Below, one piece after another: positions 25,613 to 34,656 of a stretch of 64,000 nucleotides of DNA (position 1 is the stretch's first letter; each line of letters opens with the position of its first letter). The stretch comes from Candidatus Mediterraneibacter merdipullorum (GTDB lineage: Bacteria; Bacillota; Clostridia; Lachnospirales; Lachnospiraceae): assembly GCA_019117125.1 (NCBI GenBank), contig DXAL01000030.1, positions 53,403-117,402 on the forward strand, written 5' to 3'. The notes under the pieces are model-generated. The model searched no databases and was not told the DNA's origin. It saw only the letters and a program-made list of their open reading frames with translations. The translations under genes were made by a program, and so were the position numbers.

Positions 25613-26956
25613 TTACACAGTCAGACCCTGCGCTTTGATGACGTCCACTACGCTGTCCACGTATTTCTCGCAGACTTCGTCTGTCGGCGCCTCGACCATG
25701 ACACGGATGACCGGCTCTGTGCCGCTCTCGCGCACGAGGATGCGCCCGTCTGTCCCAAGCGCGTCCGCAGCCTTCTGCACAGCCTCCATGACTGCCGGAT
25801 TCTCCCTCGCCGTCTTCTTGTCTGTCACGCGGACATTCTTGAGCACCTGCGGATAAATCTTTACTTCATCAGCCAGCTTTCCAAGGGTCTGCTTCTTCTC
25901 CAGGATGACTTCCATGAGCATCAGCGATGTCAGAACGCCGTCTCCTGTCTTTGCGTGCTTGCTGAAGATGATGTGGCCGGACTGCTCGCCGCCCAGGACG
26001 AATCCGTTCTTCATCATGTTCTCGTATACATATTTATCGCCCACTGCAGTCTGCTCGTATTTCATGCCAATCTTATCGCATGCTTTGTACAGACCGAGAT
26101 TGGACATGACGGTGGTAACGATGGTATTGTCCTCGAGGCGTCCCTGCTCCATCAGGTATTTCCCGCACACATACATAATGCGGTCGCCGTCCACCACATT
26201 GCCGTTCTCATCGACAGCGATGCAGCGGTCCGCATCTCCGTCGTAGGCGAATCCCACATCCAGCTTCTTCTCTTTTACAAACTCCTGGAGTACGCTGATA
26301 TGGGTGGAACCGCAGTTTGTATTGATGTTGGTCCCGTCCGGCTCATTATTGATGACATAGGTCTTCGCTCCCAGGGCGTCGAAAACGCTTTTGGCAATGG
26401 CAAAGGAGCTTCCGTTAGCGCAGTCGAGTCCCACGCGCATATCCTTGAACGACCGGGTCGCGATGGAGATAAGGTGTCCGATGTAGCGGTTCCTTCCCGC
26501 GGAATAATCTACGGTGCGTCCGATGTTTTCCTTCGTCGCGAGAGGCAGTTCCTCTGTCTCACCGTCGATATATGCTTCAATCTTCTCCTCGACTTCCGCC
26601 TCCATCTTGTGTCCGGCGCTGTTGATGACCTTGATGCCGTTGTCGTAGAACGGATTGTGGCTGGCGGAAATCATGATGCCGCAGTCAAAATCCTCGGTCC
26701 TTACCACATAAGATACGCTGGGCGTCGTCGTCACGTGCAGCAGGTATGCGTCCGCGCCCGACGCGGTCAGTCCTGCAGCCAGGGCATACTCGAACATATA
26801 GCTGCTCCGCCTCGTATCCTTTCCTATCACGACGCGGGCTTTGTGCTCCTGACCGAAATACCAGCCGAGATACCGTCCGACCTTAAATGCGTGTTCCACA
26901 GTCAGTACTACATTGGCTTCGCCGCGGAAGCCGTCGGTCCCAAAATATTTTCCCAT
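25613..26956 (-). CDS. glmM: Phosphoglucosamine mutase
   Basis: The 447-residue enzyme interconverts glucosamine-6-P and glucosamine-1-P for UDP-GlcNAc synthesis. Signatures are the N-terminal KYFGTDGFRGEAN, the phosphoserine loop MISASHNPF with catalytic Ser99, the metal-binding loop YDGDADRC (about 242-249), the sugar-binding GGEQSGHIIF, and the phosphate-binding RESGTEPVIRVMVEA. The length matches GlmM. It is convergent with the amidase gene and divergent from the HAD gene, so probably monocistronic. Confidence 0.96.
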   Translation of the reverse strand: MGKYFGTDGFRGEANVVLTVEHAFKVGRYLGWYFGQEHKARVVIGKDTRRSSYMFEYALAAGLTASGADAYLLHVTTTPSVSYVVRTEDFDCGIMISASHNPFYDNGIKVINSAGHKMEAEVEEKIEAYIDGETEELPLATKENIGRTVDYSAGRNRYIGHLISIATRSFKDMRVGLDCANGSSFAIAKSVFDALGAKTYVINNEPDGTNINTNCGSTHISVLQEFVKEKKLDVGFAYDGDADRCIAVDENGNVVDGDRIMYVCGKYLMEQGRLEDNTIVTTVMSNLGLYKACDKIGMKYEQTAVGDKYVYENMMKNGFVLGGEQSGHIIFSKHAKTGDGVLTSLMLMEVILEKKQTLGKLADEVKIYPQVLKNVRVTDKKTARENPAVMEAVQKAADALGTDGRILVRESGTEPVIRVMVEAPTDEVCEKYVDSVVDVIKAQGLTV

Positions 26957-27086
26957 GATTTTTTCCTCTTGCTTCTTTCAATGAATATTATGCCTGATAA
27001 GGGGATTTCATCTCCCTTACCTGCCACGTTCCTATTATATTACTATTACAAAAGAGTTACAAGTATTTCTTTTCTGTTACACAGTC

Positions 27087-27115
27087 TTTACTCCCGCGGA
27101 TTTTTCGGTTATACT
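27087..27115 (+). promoter_or_regulatory. Promoter of the HAD gene
   Basis: TTTACT (27087-27092), a 17-nt spacer and TATACT (27110-27115), about 75 bp before the ATG. Confidence 0.55.
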
Positions 27116-27189
27116 GGTCTCGCCTGTACGGGGCTGTACCGCACGGACCGGTCCCCCAGGCGGGTCCGCAATTTCAGGAGGAATGATTC

Positions 27190-27978
27190 ATGATAAAACT
27201 AATCGCAAGCGACCTGGACGGGACGCTCCTGCAGAACGATGCGCAGGAGCTCACTCCCCGCGCAGTCGCGTTGATACACGCACTCACGCAGAAAGGTGTC
27301 CGGTTTGTAGCCGCAAGCGGACGACAGTACGACAACGAGCGGCGGCTTTTCGCGCCAATCAAAGATGAGATATCCTACATCGCGGAGAATGGCTCTCTGT
27401 GCATCCACCGGGGCGAAGTCATCTCCCGGGGCGTCATCCCGGACGAACTGGCGTACCGCATCATGGCGGACATCAAAAAGGAGCCCGGCTACGAGATACT
27501 GATTTCCCGCGAGGACTCCTGTTTCATTGAAAAGAGCAATCCAAAGTTCATCGACCATATCGTCCATGTGATGAAAAATACTACCCAAATCGTGGACGAT
27601 GTGACAAAGCTGAAAGGACCCTTCCTCAAGATTGCCACGGCGAACATGGTATCCCACGACGTCAGCGGCTATCTGAGACGCCTCCAGGAGAAATATTCTC
27701 CCGCGCTCAAGGTCGTCACTTCCGGAAATATCTGGATTGACTTCATCGTATCCGGATATAACAAAGGGACAGCGCTGAAAAAGCTCATGGACCTTTTCCA
27801 TGTGAAGCCGGAAGAATGCATGGCCTTCGGCGACCAGTACAATGACCTGGAGATGCTGGAGCTGGTCGGACAGGGATATGCCATGTCCAACGCTGCCCCG
27901 GGGATTGCCGCACACGCAAAATATGTGACGGATTCCGTGGAGGAAGTTCTGGAGGATGTGCTGGCGGGGCTGGAGTGA
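27190..27978 (+). CDS. HAD superfamily Cof-type phosphatase
   Basis: The 262-residue protein has motif I DLDGTLL (8-14) with the nucleophile Asp8, motif II SGRQ, the Cof-type C2B cap in the middle, and motifs III/IV in GTALKKLMD...MAFGDQYNDLEMLELVGQGYAMSNA. An AGGAGG ribosome-binding site is 8 nt upstream. Cof-type enzymes are broad sugar-phosphate or cofactor phosphatases, so the exact substrate cannot be predicted. It is convergent with the thioesterase gene, with a 24-bp gap. Confidence 0.92.
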   Translation: MIKLIASDLDGTLLQNDAQELTPRAVALIHALTQKGVRFVAASGRQYDNERRLFAPIKDEISYIAENGSLCIHRGEVISRGVIPDELAYRIMADIKKEPGYEILISREDSCFIEKSNPKFIDHIVHVMKNTTQIVDDVTKLKGPFLKIATANMVSHDVSGYLRRLQEKYSPALKVVTSGNIWIDFIVSGYNKGTALKKLMDLFHVKPEECMAFGDQYNDLEMLELVGQGYAMSNAAPGIAAHAKYVTDSVEEVLEDVLAGLE

Positions 27979-28002
27979 GATTCCGGGACGTTTCCGTCCT
28001 GC

Positions 28003-28728
28003 TCACTTCATCTCCACGACCGCGTATTCCTTCCCCGCCTCATCGCACAGTTCCACCACCGTGCGCTCCGGCTCTTCGGACACGCGCGGATATATCATAT
28101 CCCCAAGCACCGCAGACTTTTTATAATCCACCCGGAGCTGGCGCACGCTGATATCCCCGGGCAGCATCTCCATCGCCATCTGCACGTACTGGCAGTTGTT
28201 GACATGCTCGTTCGTATCGATATGATACCTGCGCACCGGGAAAGGTTCGCAGGCGCGGTTCTCCCTCGGCGGCTCTATCTTCCGGTCCTCATAGGGCATG
28301 TCCAGAGGTTCTCCGATGCCGTAGGGCTCGATGTGCTCCGCCTGGGGACGTGCCGGGCGCCCCTTTTCCAGGTCCATGAACACCCAGATGGAATTGGCGC
28401 AGGCAATCCGGTTCCCGTCTCCGTCGAGCATGTACATGTTGCGGTTGCCGAAGAGTCCTTTGAACTCGGTCGGGAAGGTGCCGACCCGTATCTTCTCATT
28501 CAGCCTCGGATAGCGCTCCACAAGGACCTGCCAGTAAGAGAGGACCCACGCCTTCTTCTCTTTTCTCAGACGCTCCATACCAAGTCCCACAGACTCGGAG
28601 TGAAAAGTCGTACAGTCCTGAAAATAATTGATGAGCGCCGGGAGCGTCATCGTCCCCCGGTGGTCAATCTCGCTGTAGCGCACCCGGCTGTCAAATTCAT
28701 ACCCGTTTTTCCTGCTGTTTTCTGCCAT
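28003..28728 (-). CDS. Acyl-ACP thioesterase
   Basis: The 241-residue protein has two hot-dog domains of the acyl-ACP thioesterase family. The first (about 8-135) starts FDSRVRYSEIDHRGTMTLPALINYFQDCTTFHSE, and the second contains YHIDTNEHVNNCQYVQMAME with the Asn/His catalytic residues. It releases fatty acids from acyl-ACP in the cytoplasm. Family members are common in Lachnospiraceae. The CDF transporter gene lies upstream on the same strand (66-bp gap). Confidence 0.92.
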   Translation of the reverse strand: MAENSRKNGYEFDSRVRYSEIDHRGTMTLPALINYFQDCTTFHSESVGLGMERLRKEKKAWVLSYWQVLVERYPRLNEKIRVGTFPTEFKGLFGNRNMYMLDGDGNRIACANSIWVFMDLEKGRPARPQAEHIEPYGIGEPLDMPYEDRKIEPPRENRACEPFPVRRYHIDTNEHVNNCQYVQMAMEMLPGDISVRQLRVDYKKSAVLGDMIYPRVSEEPERTVVELCDEAGKEYAVVEMK

Positions 28729-28794
28729 CTTTGCCTCTCTCCTTTTATCTGTCCTGCCGCTCAGGCACCGGGACCGGATTTTGCCTCCTGCATC

Positions 28795-29988
28795 CTACTT
28801 TCCCGCCTCATCGCTGCGGGCTACATAATCGGACTCCACGGTGATGACGCACTCGTATCTGGCGTCTTTCTTTTTCAGGCGCTCTGCCATCTGCTCCTTC
28901 AGCTCCTCTTTCTTCTCCTCATCATAGTCGATGGGAACGACCATGTCAAAGATAAGGTTAATCTGCTTCTCTCCGTGCACGACGCGGAAATCATGAAGGC
29001 TGCAGGCAGCGTCCAGCTCCTGTAAAATCGCCACCGCATCCTCCCGCACTGCCAGCACTTTTTCATCTTTCATCTCCACCGGGTCCATGTGGATGACAAG
29101 GAAGAGCCCAAGCTCCTTCGCCGCCTCCCGCTCGATGCGGTCGATAATCTCATGGGACTGTTCGATGTCCACGTCGTTCGGCACTTCCGCATGGATGGAC
29201 GCCATGCTCCGCCCGGGTCCGTAATTATGGACGATAAGGTCATGGGTCCCTGCAATGCCGTCATACTTTTCCACAAAACGCTTAATCCCGTCATAGACTT
29301 CCGGGTCGATTGCCTCGCCGATGAGCGGCTCCAGCGTATCCTTCGCGATGCCGACGCCTGCCCACATGACAACCAGCGCCACGCCCACGCCGACAAAGCC
29401 GTCGATATTGACGCCGGTCACCCCGAACACCAGGATGGAAACGATTGTCGCAGACGTGGTGACCACATCCCCCATGGAGTCCGTGAACACCGCCATCATC
29501 ACTTTGGAATCAATACGCTCTCCCAGCCTGCGGTTGAAAAGCCCCATCCACAGCTTCACCCCGATGGAGAGGACCAGGATGGCGACGGAAACCGCCTGGA
29601 AATTCAGTGTCTCCGGCGTCCGTATCCTGCCGATGGAATCCTTCAGGAAGGTGAATCCCACTTCCAGTACAAGGAAGGATACCACCAGCGCCGCTATGTA
29701 CTCAATCCTGCCATGCCCGAACGGGTGGTCCTTATCCGCCGGCTTTTCCGCCAGCTTCACTCCGACGAAGCTGATGACGGAGGAGCCCGCATCGGAAAGG
29801 TTGTTGAAGGCGTCCGCCGTAACGGACACACTGTGCAGGACAAGCCCGGTCACGAACTTCACCACAAATAAAAAGACATTGCAGAAGATACCCACAATGC
29901 TCGCCAGCACACCATATGCGGTCCGCACGGATATCTTCTCCACGTCCTGATAATCTTTTACAAAATGTCTGATTAAAAATTCTGTCAT
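28795..29988 (-). CDS. Cation diffusion facilitator (CDF) metal transporter
   Basis: The 397-residue protein has an N-terminal region with six membrane helices. The TM2 signature is SVTADAFNNLSDAGSS and TM5 has FTDSMGDVVTTSATI; these Asp pairs form the transport site. The C-terminal half is longer than in classic CDFs, with a cytoplasmic domain (about 210-290: YDGIAGTHDLIVHNYGPGRSMASIHAEV) and a further roughly 90-residue domain with EVPNDV and IHMDPVE. It exports divalent metals (Zn, Fe, Mn or Co) against protons. The metal is not determined. It is 3 bp from spoIIR, so read-through is likely. Confidence 0.9.
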   Translation of the reverse strand: MTEFLIRHFVKDYQDVEKISVRTAYGVLASIVGIFCNVFLFVVKFVTGLVLHSVSVTADAFNNLSDAGSSVISFVGVKLAEKPADKDHPFGHGRIEYIAALVVSFLVLEVGFTFLKDSIGRIRTPETLNFQAVSVAILVLSIGVKLWMGLFNRRLGERIDSKVMMAVFTDSMGDVVTTSATIVSILVFGVTGVNIDGFVGVGVALVVMWAGVGIAKDTLEPLIGEAIDPEVYDGIKRFVEKYDGIAGTHDLIVHNYGPGRSMASIHAEVPNDVDIEQSHEIIDRIEREAAKELGLFLVIHMDPVEMKDEKVLAVREDAVAILQELDAACSLHDFRVVHGEKQINLIFDMVVPIDYDEEKKEELKEQMAERLKKKDARYECVITVESDYVARSDEAGK

Positions 29989-29991
29989 ATC

Positions 29992-30726
29992 CTATCTTCC
30001 CCAGAAAAACCAGCGGATTTTAAAATCCGTATCCGCCGTTATCCCGGAATACTCCTCTTCTGTCAATACATTTTTCAGTTTTTCCCTGCTCTGGTCCGGC
30101 ATCACTGCGTTTGTCGAATCAAGGAAGCAGAGTCCCGGATAGAGCACGCACCACCAGTTGTGGCCTCTGCCCCTGCCAATCTCGATGCGCAGCGCCTCAT
30201 AGTTTCCTGCCGGGAATGTCACATCTCCGTATGCCCGGTCCGGGAACCAGCATGTCGTCACGGCGGCGCTCACCGTGTACGCCTCTTCCGGGCATGTCCC
30301 GCCCGCACCCGCTTCTTCCGGATATGTCCGGTCCGCATCCGCTTCTTCCTGATACGTCCGGTCCGCACCCGCTTCTTCCGGTCTCTCCTCTGCAATGACC
30401 TGCCGGCTGACCGCTTCGATGGCATCGATATGTGCGCGCACCCAGTCCGCCGTCTCGTCTGCCGACGCTGCCGGGGGCATTTCTTCTTCCAGAAAGGCGA
30501 GCACCCTGTCCCGCACTTTGAGCTTTAACTCCTGGTCTGCCTCACTGTCGCTGTTTGCGAGCACGTGGAAGCGCAGGACTTCCTGCGCCAGATGCTGCTG
30601 TGTCTCGGCGCGCCGGGCTGCCTCCGCCTTCCGGCACATTCCGACGGTCAGCAGGGCCGCCAGGAGGAATGCCAGCAGAAAGCACAGCCGTTCCGCCCGT
30701 ACTGCCGTATTTTTTCCGGTCTTCAT
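29992..30726 (-). CDS. spoIIR: Stage II sporulation protein R
   Basis: The start is placed at MKTGKNTAVRAERL, 84 codons inside the track ORF, after an AAGGGGAG site; the protein is 244 residues. A signal/membrane segment (LCFLLAFLLAALLTVGM) is followed by the SpoIIR signature RFHVLANSDSEADQELKLKVRDRVL and the C-terminal GRGHNWWCVLYPGLCFLD. SpoIIR is made in the forespore, crosses to the intermembrane space and triggers SpoIIGA to process pro-sigma-E. Between the two conserved parts lies a 30-bp in-frame tandem repeat (EEAGADRTYP-like, about 3.5 copies), absent from usual SpoIIR. The family call is firm; the insert looks like an unstructured linker. Confidence 0.92.
   Translation of the reverse strand: MKTGKNTAVRAERLCFLLAFLLAALLTVGMCRKAEAARRAETQQHLAQEVLRFHVLANSDSEADQELKLKVRDRVLAFLEEEMPPAASADETADWVRAHIDAIEAVSRQVIAEERPEEAGADRTYQEEADADRTYPEEAGAGGTCPEEAYTVSAAVTTCWFPDRAYGDVTFPAGNYEALRIEIGRGRGHNWWCVLYPGLCFLDSTNAVMPDQSREKLKNVLTEEEYSGITADTDFKIRWFFWGR
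30281..30388. repeat. 30-bp tandem repeat inside spoIIR
   Basis: Copies start at 30281, 30311, 30341 and 30371 (the last partial), each beginning GC(C/T)TCTTCC. The period is exactly 30 bp, so the frame is kept, and the repeats encode the decapeptide EEAxAxxTxP. Confidence 0.85.
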
Positions 30727-30830
30727 TTTCCAACTCCCCTTTGCATCTGTTCTGATACAGAGAGTATGGACCGCTGTTTTCCCGTTTATTCTTTTTTCGT
30801 TTTCGATTCTTTTTCGTCTTCGATTCGCTT

Positions 30831-31508
30831 TTATTCTTCCCTGCGACGCAGCGTATCTGCCACCGTATCCACCTGATTGTTGATGTGCTGGCTCGTTATC
30901 TGCGTCGCCTTTTCCTTGTCGTGCTCCTCGATAGCTTTGATGATGGTGGCATGTTCTTCCAAAAGCTGCGGATGGCATTCCTTTTTCTTCAGATATTCAA
31001 TGCGGTAGCGGTACATCTGCTCCCGCAGGTTGTTCAGAAGCTGGACCAGCCTTTTATTCTCTGTGGCAGCAAATATCACATCGTGAAATGCTTCGTCCGC
31101 CTCCGCGATTTCTGTGATATCGTCGCTTCCCAGACTGTCTCTGAAATGCGCCGCCGCAGCGCGTAATTCTTTTATCTTCTCTTTGCTGATGCGCTCGCAG
31201 GCAAGCTGTACCGCCAGGTCCTCCAGCGCGCAGCGCACCTCCAGTACGTCCCGCAGGTTCTTCTCCGTGATTTCCGCCACTTCCGCACCCTTTCTCGGTA
31301 TCATGAGCACGAGCCCCTCCAGCTCCAGCTTGCGGATTGCCTCACGGATGGGCGTACGGCTCACACCCAGCTTGTTGGCGAGCTGTATCTCCATCAGGCG
31401 TTCGCCCGGCTTTAACTCTCCCCGGAGGATGGCGCGGCGCAGCGTCTTGAACACGACGTCCCGGAGGGGAAGGTATTCGTTCATCGTAACTTCAAAATCG
31501 ATCGGCAT
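30831..31508 (-). CDS. GntR family regulator, FadR/FCD subfamily
   Basis: The 225-residue protein has an N-terminal winged helix (about 10-75; PLRDVVFKTLRRAILRGEL, LANKLGVSRTPIREAIRKLELEGLV) and an all-helical FCD ligand/metal-binding domain (about 85-215; RCALEDLAVQLA, EADEAFHDVIFAATENKRL, EHATIIKAIEEHDKEKA). It follows ispE by 1 bp and is translationally coupled to it. A GTATAC-containing palindrome near the ispE promoter is a possible site. The effector and regulon are unknown. Confidence 0.9.
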   Translation of the reverse strand: MPIDFEVTMNEYLPLRDVVFKTLRRAILRGELKPGERLMEIQLANKLGVSRTPIREAIRKLELEGLVLMIPRKGAEVAEITEKNLRDVLEVRCALEDLAVQLACERISKEKIKELRAAAAHFRDSLGSDDITEIAEADEAFHDVIFAATENKRLVQLLNNLREQMYRYRIEYLKKKECHPQLLEEHATIIKAIEEHDKEKATQITSQHINNQVDTVADTLRRREE

Positions 31509-31509
31509 G

Positions 31510-32385
31510 CTAATCTCTCCTCACATTGTGTATATTTGTCACATAGACCTGTCTCGCAAGTTTCTTCTCCCGGATATTCCGCATCGCCGCGCGGGCGGAA
31601 GGACGGTCCCCGAACAGCCCGAACACGGTGGGACCGCTCCCGCTCATCATGGCGCCGATGGCTCCGGATTCTTCCATCGCCCGTTTGATGTCAGCGATGA
31701 CCGGATGCATGGGAATCGTCACGTCCTCCAGCACATTTCCCATGGAAGCCGCTATCTTCCTTAAGTCCCGGCGCTCCAGCCCTTCCAGGATGCCGTCGAT
31801 GTCCGGATGCTGCTGTATCTCCCTGGAATCCAGCGCTTCATAGACCGCTCTCGTAGACACGCTGATGGGCGGCTTTGCGATGAGCACCGCGCACTTCGGC
31901 ATGGGCGGAAGCCGCCGGAGTTCTTCTCCGATGCCTTCTGCCAGCACGGTCCCGCGCATGATGCAGTAGGGAACGTCGGCTCCCAGCTTCACGCCCCGCT
32001 CCATCAGTTCATCCTGCGACAGCCCCAGCCCGAACATGCGGTCCATCCCGAAGAGGACTGCCGCCGCATTGGAACTGCCCCCTGCAAGCCCTGCCGCGAC
32101 CGGGATATGCTTCCTCAGCGTGATGCGGACGCCTTCCTCAATCCCGAATTCTTCCTGTAAAAGCTCCGCCGCCTTATATGCGATATTTTCCCTGTTGACC
32201 GGCAGGTAGCTCAGGTTGGAAACAATCTCGATGCCGGGCGCGGGCATCTTCTCCAGCTTCACCTCGTCGTACAGATAGACTGTCTGCATGACCATGCGCA
32301 CGTCATGGTAGCCGTTCCGGCGTCTCCCGAGTACATCAAGCCCCAGATTGATTTTTGCCAGAGACTTCAGCTCAATCTGTTCCAT
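31510..32385 (-). CDS. ispE: 4-diphosphocytidyl-2-C-methyl-D-erythritol kinase
   Basis: The 291-residue GHMP kinase acts in the MEP isoprenoid pathway. The N-terminal SLAKINLGLDVLGRRRNGYHDVRMVMQTV, the ATP loop IPVAAGLAGGSSNAAAVL (about 91-108) and the C-terminal MSGSGPTVFGLF are family signatures. An AGGAGG site precedes the ATG. It is upstream of the GntR gene and downstream of sipL on the same strand. Confidence 0.96.
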   Translation of the reverse strand: MEQIELKSLAKINLGLDVLGRRRNGYHDVRMVMQTVYLYDEVKLEKMPAPGIEIVSNLSYLPVNRENIAYKAAELLQEEFGIEEGVRITLRKHIPVAAGLAGGSSNAAAVLFGMDRMFGLGLSQDELMERGVKLGADVPYCIMRGTVLAEGIGEELRRLPPMPKCAVLIAKPPISVSTRAVYEALDSREIQQHPDIDGILEGLERRDLRKIAASMGNVLEDVTIPMHPVIADIKRAMEESGAIGAMMSGSGPTVFGLFGDRPSARAAMRNIREKKLARQVYVTNIHNVRRD

Positions 32386-32441
32386 CTTATATCCTCCGTA
32401 TCTTATCTGAAATCATGATATCCGTGTTTCTTCGTTGTATC

Positions 32442-32451
32442 TTGTATACAG
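32442..32451. promoter_or_regulatory. Possible GntR-type operator before ispE
   Basis: TTGTATACAG, close to the TTGTATACAA palindrome used by several FCD-subfamily GntR regulators, lies 57 bp upstream of ispE. A related AGTATACT occurs at the end of the preceding gene. Assignment is by resemblance only. Confidence 0.25.
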
Positions 32452-32456
32452 TGTGC

Positions 32457-34016
32457 CTATAGTATACTCATATTTTCTTTAAAAATCAACAGTTTATCCC
32501 CCTGCGAGATTTTTTCCTCGCTCAGGTCATTCACTTCCATGATTCTCTCGACGGTCGTCATATATTTCTTCGCCAGGCTCCAGAGGTCTTCGCCCCGCTG
32601 CACGATATGGCCGACGACGCCCGGACGCGCCTCCAGCTCTTCCATGTGGAACGGCTCCATCTGTACTTCTGTTATCACGTTTACATGAAGCACTTTCCGC
32701 AGGAACACGTCAAATGCCAGCACCGCCTTGACTTCCACCGCCTCATTGCCGGCAGGCAGCACGGCGAGCTGCTCGACATGATAGGTCAGGCTGCTGTTCA
32801 CCTCTTCCGGCATATCCGGGTATTCGATGAGCCATGAGAAGGGAACCATCCCCTGCCATACCCCGCAGGGCTGTGCATCATCGCTCCTGAGATAGAGAAA
32901 GCTCAGATGCATGATGCCCTCCGCCTGTATTCCTTCCGCTGTGTGCTGTTCGCTTTCCAGCTGGAGGCTTCCCTGGCAGTGCAGTATCTGGAGCACATCC
33001 CCGCCCAGCTCCGGCAGGGAGATGCGCTCGGCAATCCTGCACTTGGACTGGTTCTGCATCAGAAGCTCCTCCAGCGCTGTCTCCTTTGTCTCGTAGACAC
33101 AGTTCTGCTGCAGGGAATAAATATCCGTAAGAAGGTTTGTTTCTTCCTCCTCATACAGGTCCATCCGCAGGGAAAGAGTCGCCTCGATTCCCAGGATGCG
33201 CATTTCCCCGTCCTCGTCCGCGCGGATGTCCGCCAGCGTATCCTCCAGCGTCTGCTGGATGTGATAGTACATATTTTCTCTGGCTCCTTCGCAGAGGATG
33301 CGCCCCTCGAAAGGCACTTCCTGTGTGAGCCAGTCTGTCTTCTCCTCCGCAGAAAGATACATGCCGAACACTGCCAGTTCGCCCCGGAGCAGGACCTCGT
33401 CTTCGCCCACGCGGATATCCAGCCTCCGCACGCTGATGTCCGTAAACAGGAGCTGTCCGACGCTCTCGCCTGTCCCCGGGATCGTCACCTCTTCCTTGAT
33501 GCGGTATGTATCTTTCTTCGAGACAGCCAGCCGCAGCAGGTTCATCTTCTGCGTCTTTTTGCAGACCGGGACTTCGCTTTCGATATCCTCAGTCAGCTCC
33601 TCGTCCCGGATGCGCTCCCTGCCCACTTCCATGTCCGCCATGGCGCGCAGGCTCAGCTTCCGCGAATGTACCACCGACGCGGTAAATTCTGTCCTTACAT
33701 TCCTCAGGTAAAATGTCTCGTTCCCGCTGCTCTGGGCATATACCATTTCCTCAAACGGGAGGCTTCCTTCCAGGGCAGCCGGATGAGGGTCGCCGGACGC
33801 AGTCATATACAGGATGCAAAAATACACCTTTCCCGCTATCTTTACATAATTTTCCACCGGGCGAATCTCCTCCGCCTTCATCTGCGCCGTACTGTAGACC
33901 ACCCTCTGCACGTCTTCTTTCGACTCCGGCACATTGTATTCTCCGTCCAGATAGAACTGGTCGAAAATGCTCTTCTCTTCCTGGGTATAATGGACCGGTT
34001 TCTGAATCAGTTCCAT
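32457..34016 (-). CDS. sipL: SipL-like spore morphogenesis protein (DUF3794 repeats, LysM)
   Basis: The start is set at MELIQKPVHYTQ, five codons inside the track ORF, after AGGAGG; the protein is 519 residues. Several DUF3794 repeats are visible (for example SKEDVQRVVYSTAQMKAEEIRPVENYVKIAGKVYFCILYM at about 32-71, and later copies around 180-290 and 330-430). A C-terminal LysM domain (HIVQRGEDLWSLAKKYMTTVERIMEVNDL, about 462-490) follows. SipL in C. difficile binds SpoIVA and tethers the coat to the forespore. Family and layout match. It is downstream of a small lipoprotein gene, with which it appears coupled. Confidence 0.85.
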   Translation of the reverse strand: MELIQKPVHYTQEEKSIFDQFYLDGEYNVPESKEDVQRVVYSTAQMKAEEIRPVENYVKIAGKVYFCILYMTASGDPHPAALEGSLPFEEMVYAQSSGNETFYLRNVRTEFTASVVHSRKLSLRAMADMEVGRERIRDEELTEDIESEVPVCKKTQKMNLLRLAVSKKDTYRIKEEVTIPGTGESVGQLLFTDISVRRLDIRVGEDEVLLRGELAVFGMYLSAEEKTDWLTQEVPFEGRILCEGARENMYYHIQQTLEDTLADIRADEDGEMRILGIEATLSLRMDLYEEEETNLLTDIYSLQQNCVYETKETALEELLMQNQSKCRIAERISLPELGGDVLQILHCQGSLQLESEQHTAEGIQAEGIMHLSFLYLRSDDAQPCGVWQGMVPFSWLIEYPDMPEEVNSSLTYHVEQLAVLPAGNEAVEVKAVLAFDVFLRKVLHVNVITEVQMEPFHMEELEARPGVVGHIVQRGEDLWSLAKKYMTTVERIMEVNDLSEEKISQGDKLLIFKENMSIL

Positions 34017-34027
34017 ATCGTTCCTCC

Positions 34028-34483
34028 TCATTCAAACAAAACATCTTTTTCCACATATCTGAGCTGCACGACAACATACGGAAATGTTGTGATTTCCAGC
34101 TTCTCTTCCCCGCTCTTCGGACCGAGGAGATTCGTGCGGATGCGGACAGCGTCCTCTGTCTCGTACAGTTCCTTTACTTCCACACTGTAGCCCGTCGTCG
34201 GCTGCTCTCCATAGCCTTCTGCGATATAGAGCATCCCCTGGTCCGCATAGGTGATGCGGAAGGGCTCCTTTTCCCTCTCGGCTATCATATCCTGCATCTC
34301 CTGCGGCACGTCCCGGATGTCCGGCACCGTAAATTCCAGATTCCCAAGACGCCTGCTGCTATCGTGCTTCTTCGCGCATCCGGTCGATAAAAGCGCCAGT
34401 ATCACAGCCGCCGCACACAGGACCGCTGCCGCCGCGAGCCGGATAGACACGCAGGGTTTTCCTCTTCTTCGCGGACGTTCCAT
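34028..34483 (-). CDS. Small lipoprotein with PrcB-like C-terminal domain
   Basis: The 151-residue protein has an Arg-rich N terminus, a hydrophobic segment and a lipobox STGC (Cys about 36). The C-terminal part, TTGYSVEVKELYETEDAVRIRTNLLGP...ITTFPYVVVQLRY, resembles the PrcB_C domain found in clostridial secreted proteins. It ends next to the sipL start, so the two are co-expressed. The role is unknown. Its position with sipL suggests a spore-phase or envelope role, which is inference. Confidence 0.7.
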   Translation of the reverse strand: MERPRRRGKPCVSIRLAAAAVLCAAAVILALLSTGCAKKHDSSRRLGNLEFTVPDIRDVPQEMQDMIAEREKEPFRITYADQGMLYIAEGYGEQPTTGYSVEVKELYETEDAVRIRTNLLGPKSGEEKLEITTFPYVVVQLRYVEKDVLFE

Positions 34484-34656
34484 CTGCCTGCCCCCGCATC
34501 TTTTTCCCTATAATCATATTAGAAGGGCGGGGAAAATATGCCGCCGGCTCCGGGGTCCGCTCCGCGTCTTGTATTTTCCGGATTCGGGCTGTATAATGGA
34601 TACGGATGCCGGAATCCGGCAGTGATAACAGAAGAAAAGAAAATGAGGATTTCGAT

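Noticed and set aside
25502-27193. 563-residue plus-strand ORF
   Set aside because: It is the antisense shadow of glmM; the minus strand has all GlmM motifs.
29992-30978. 328-residue start for spoIIR as in the ORF track
   Set aside because: The first 84 residues overlap the intergenic region without homology or ribosome-binding site; the internal ATG has AAGGGGAG and a signal segment follows.
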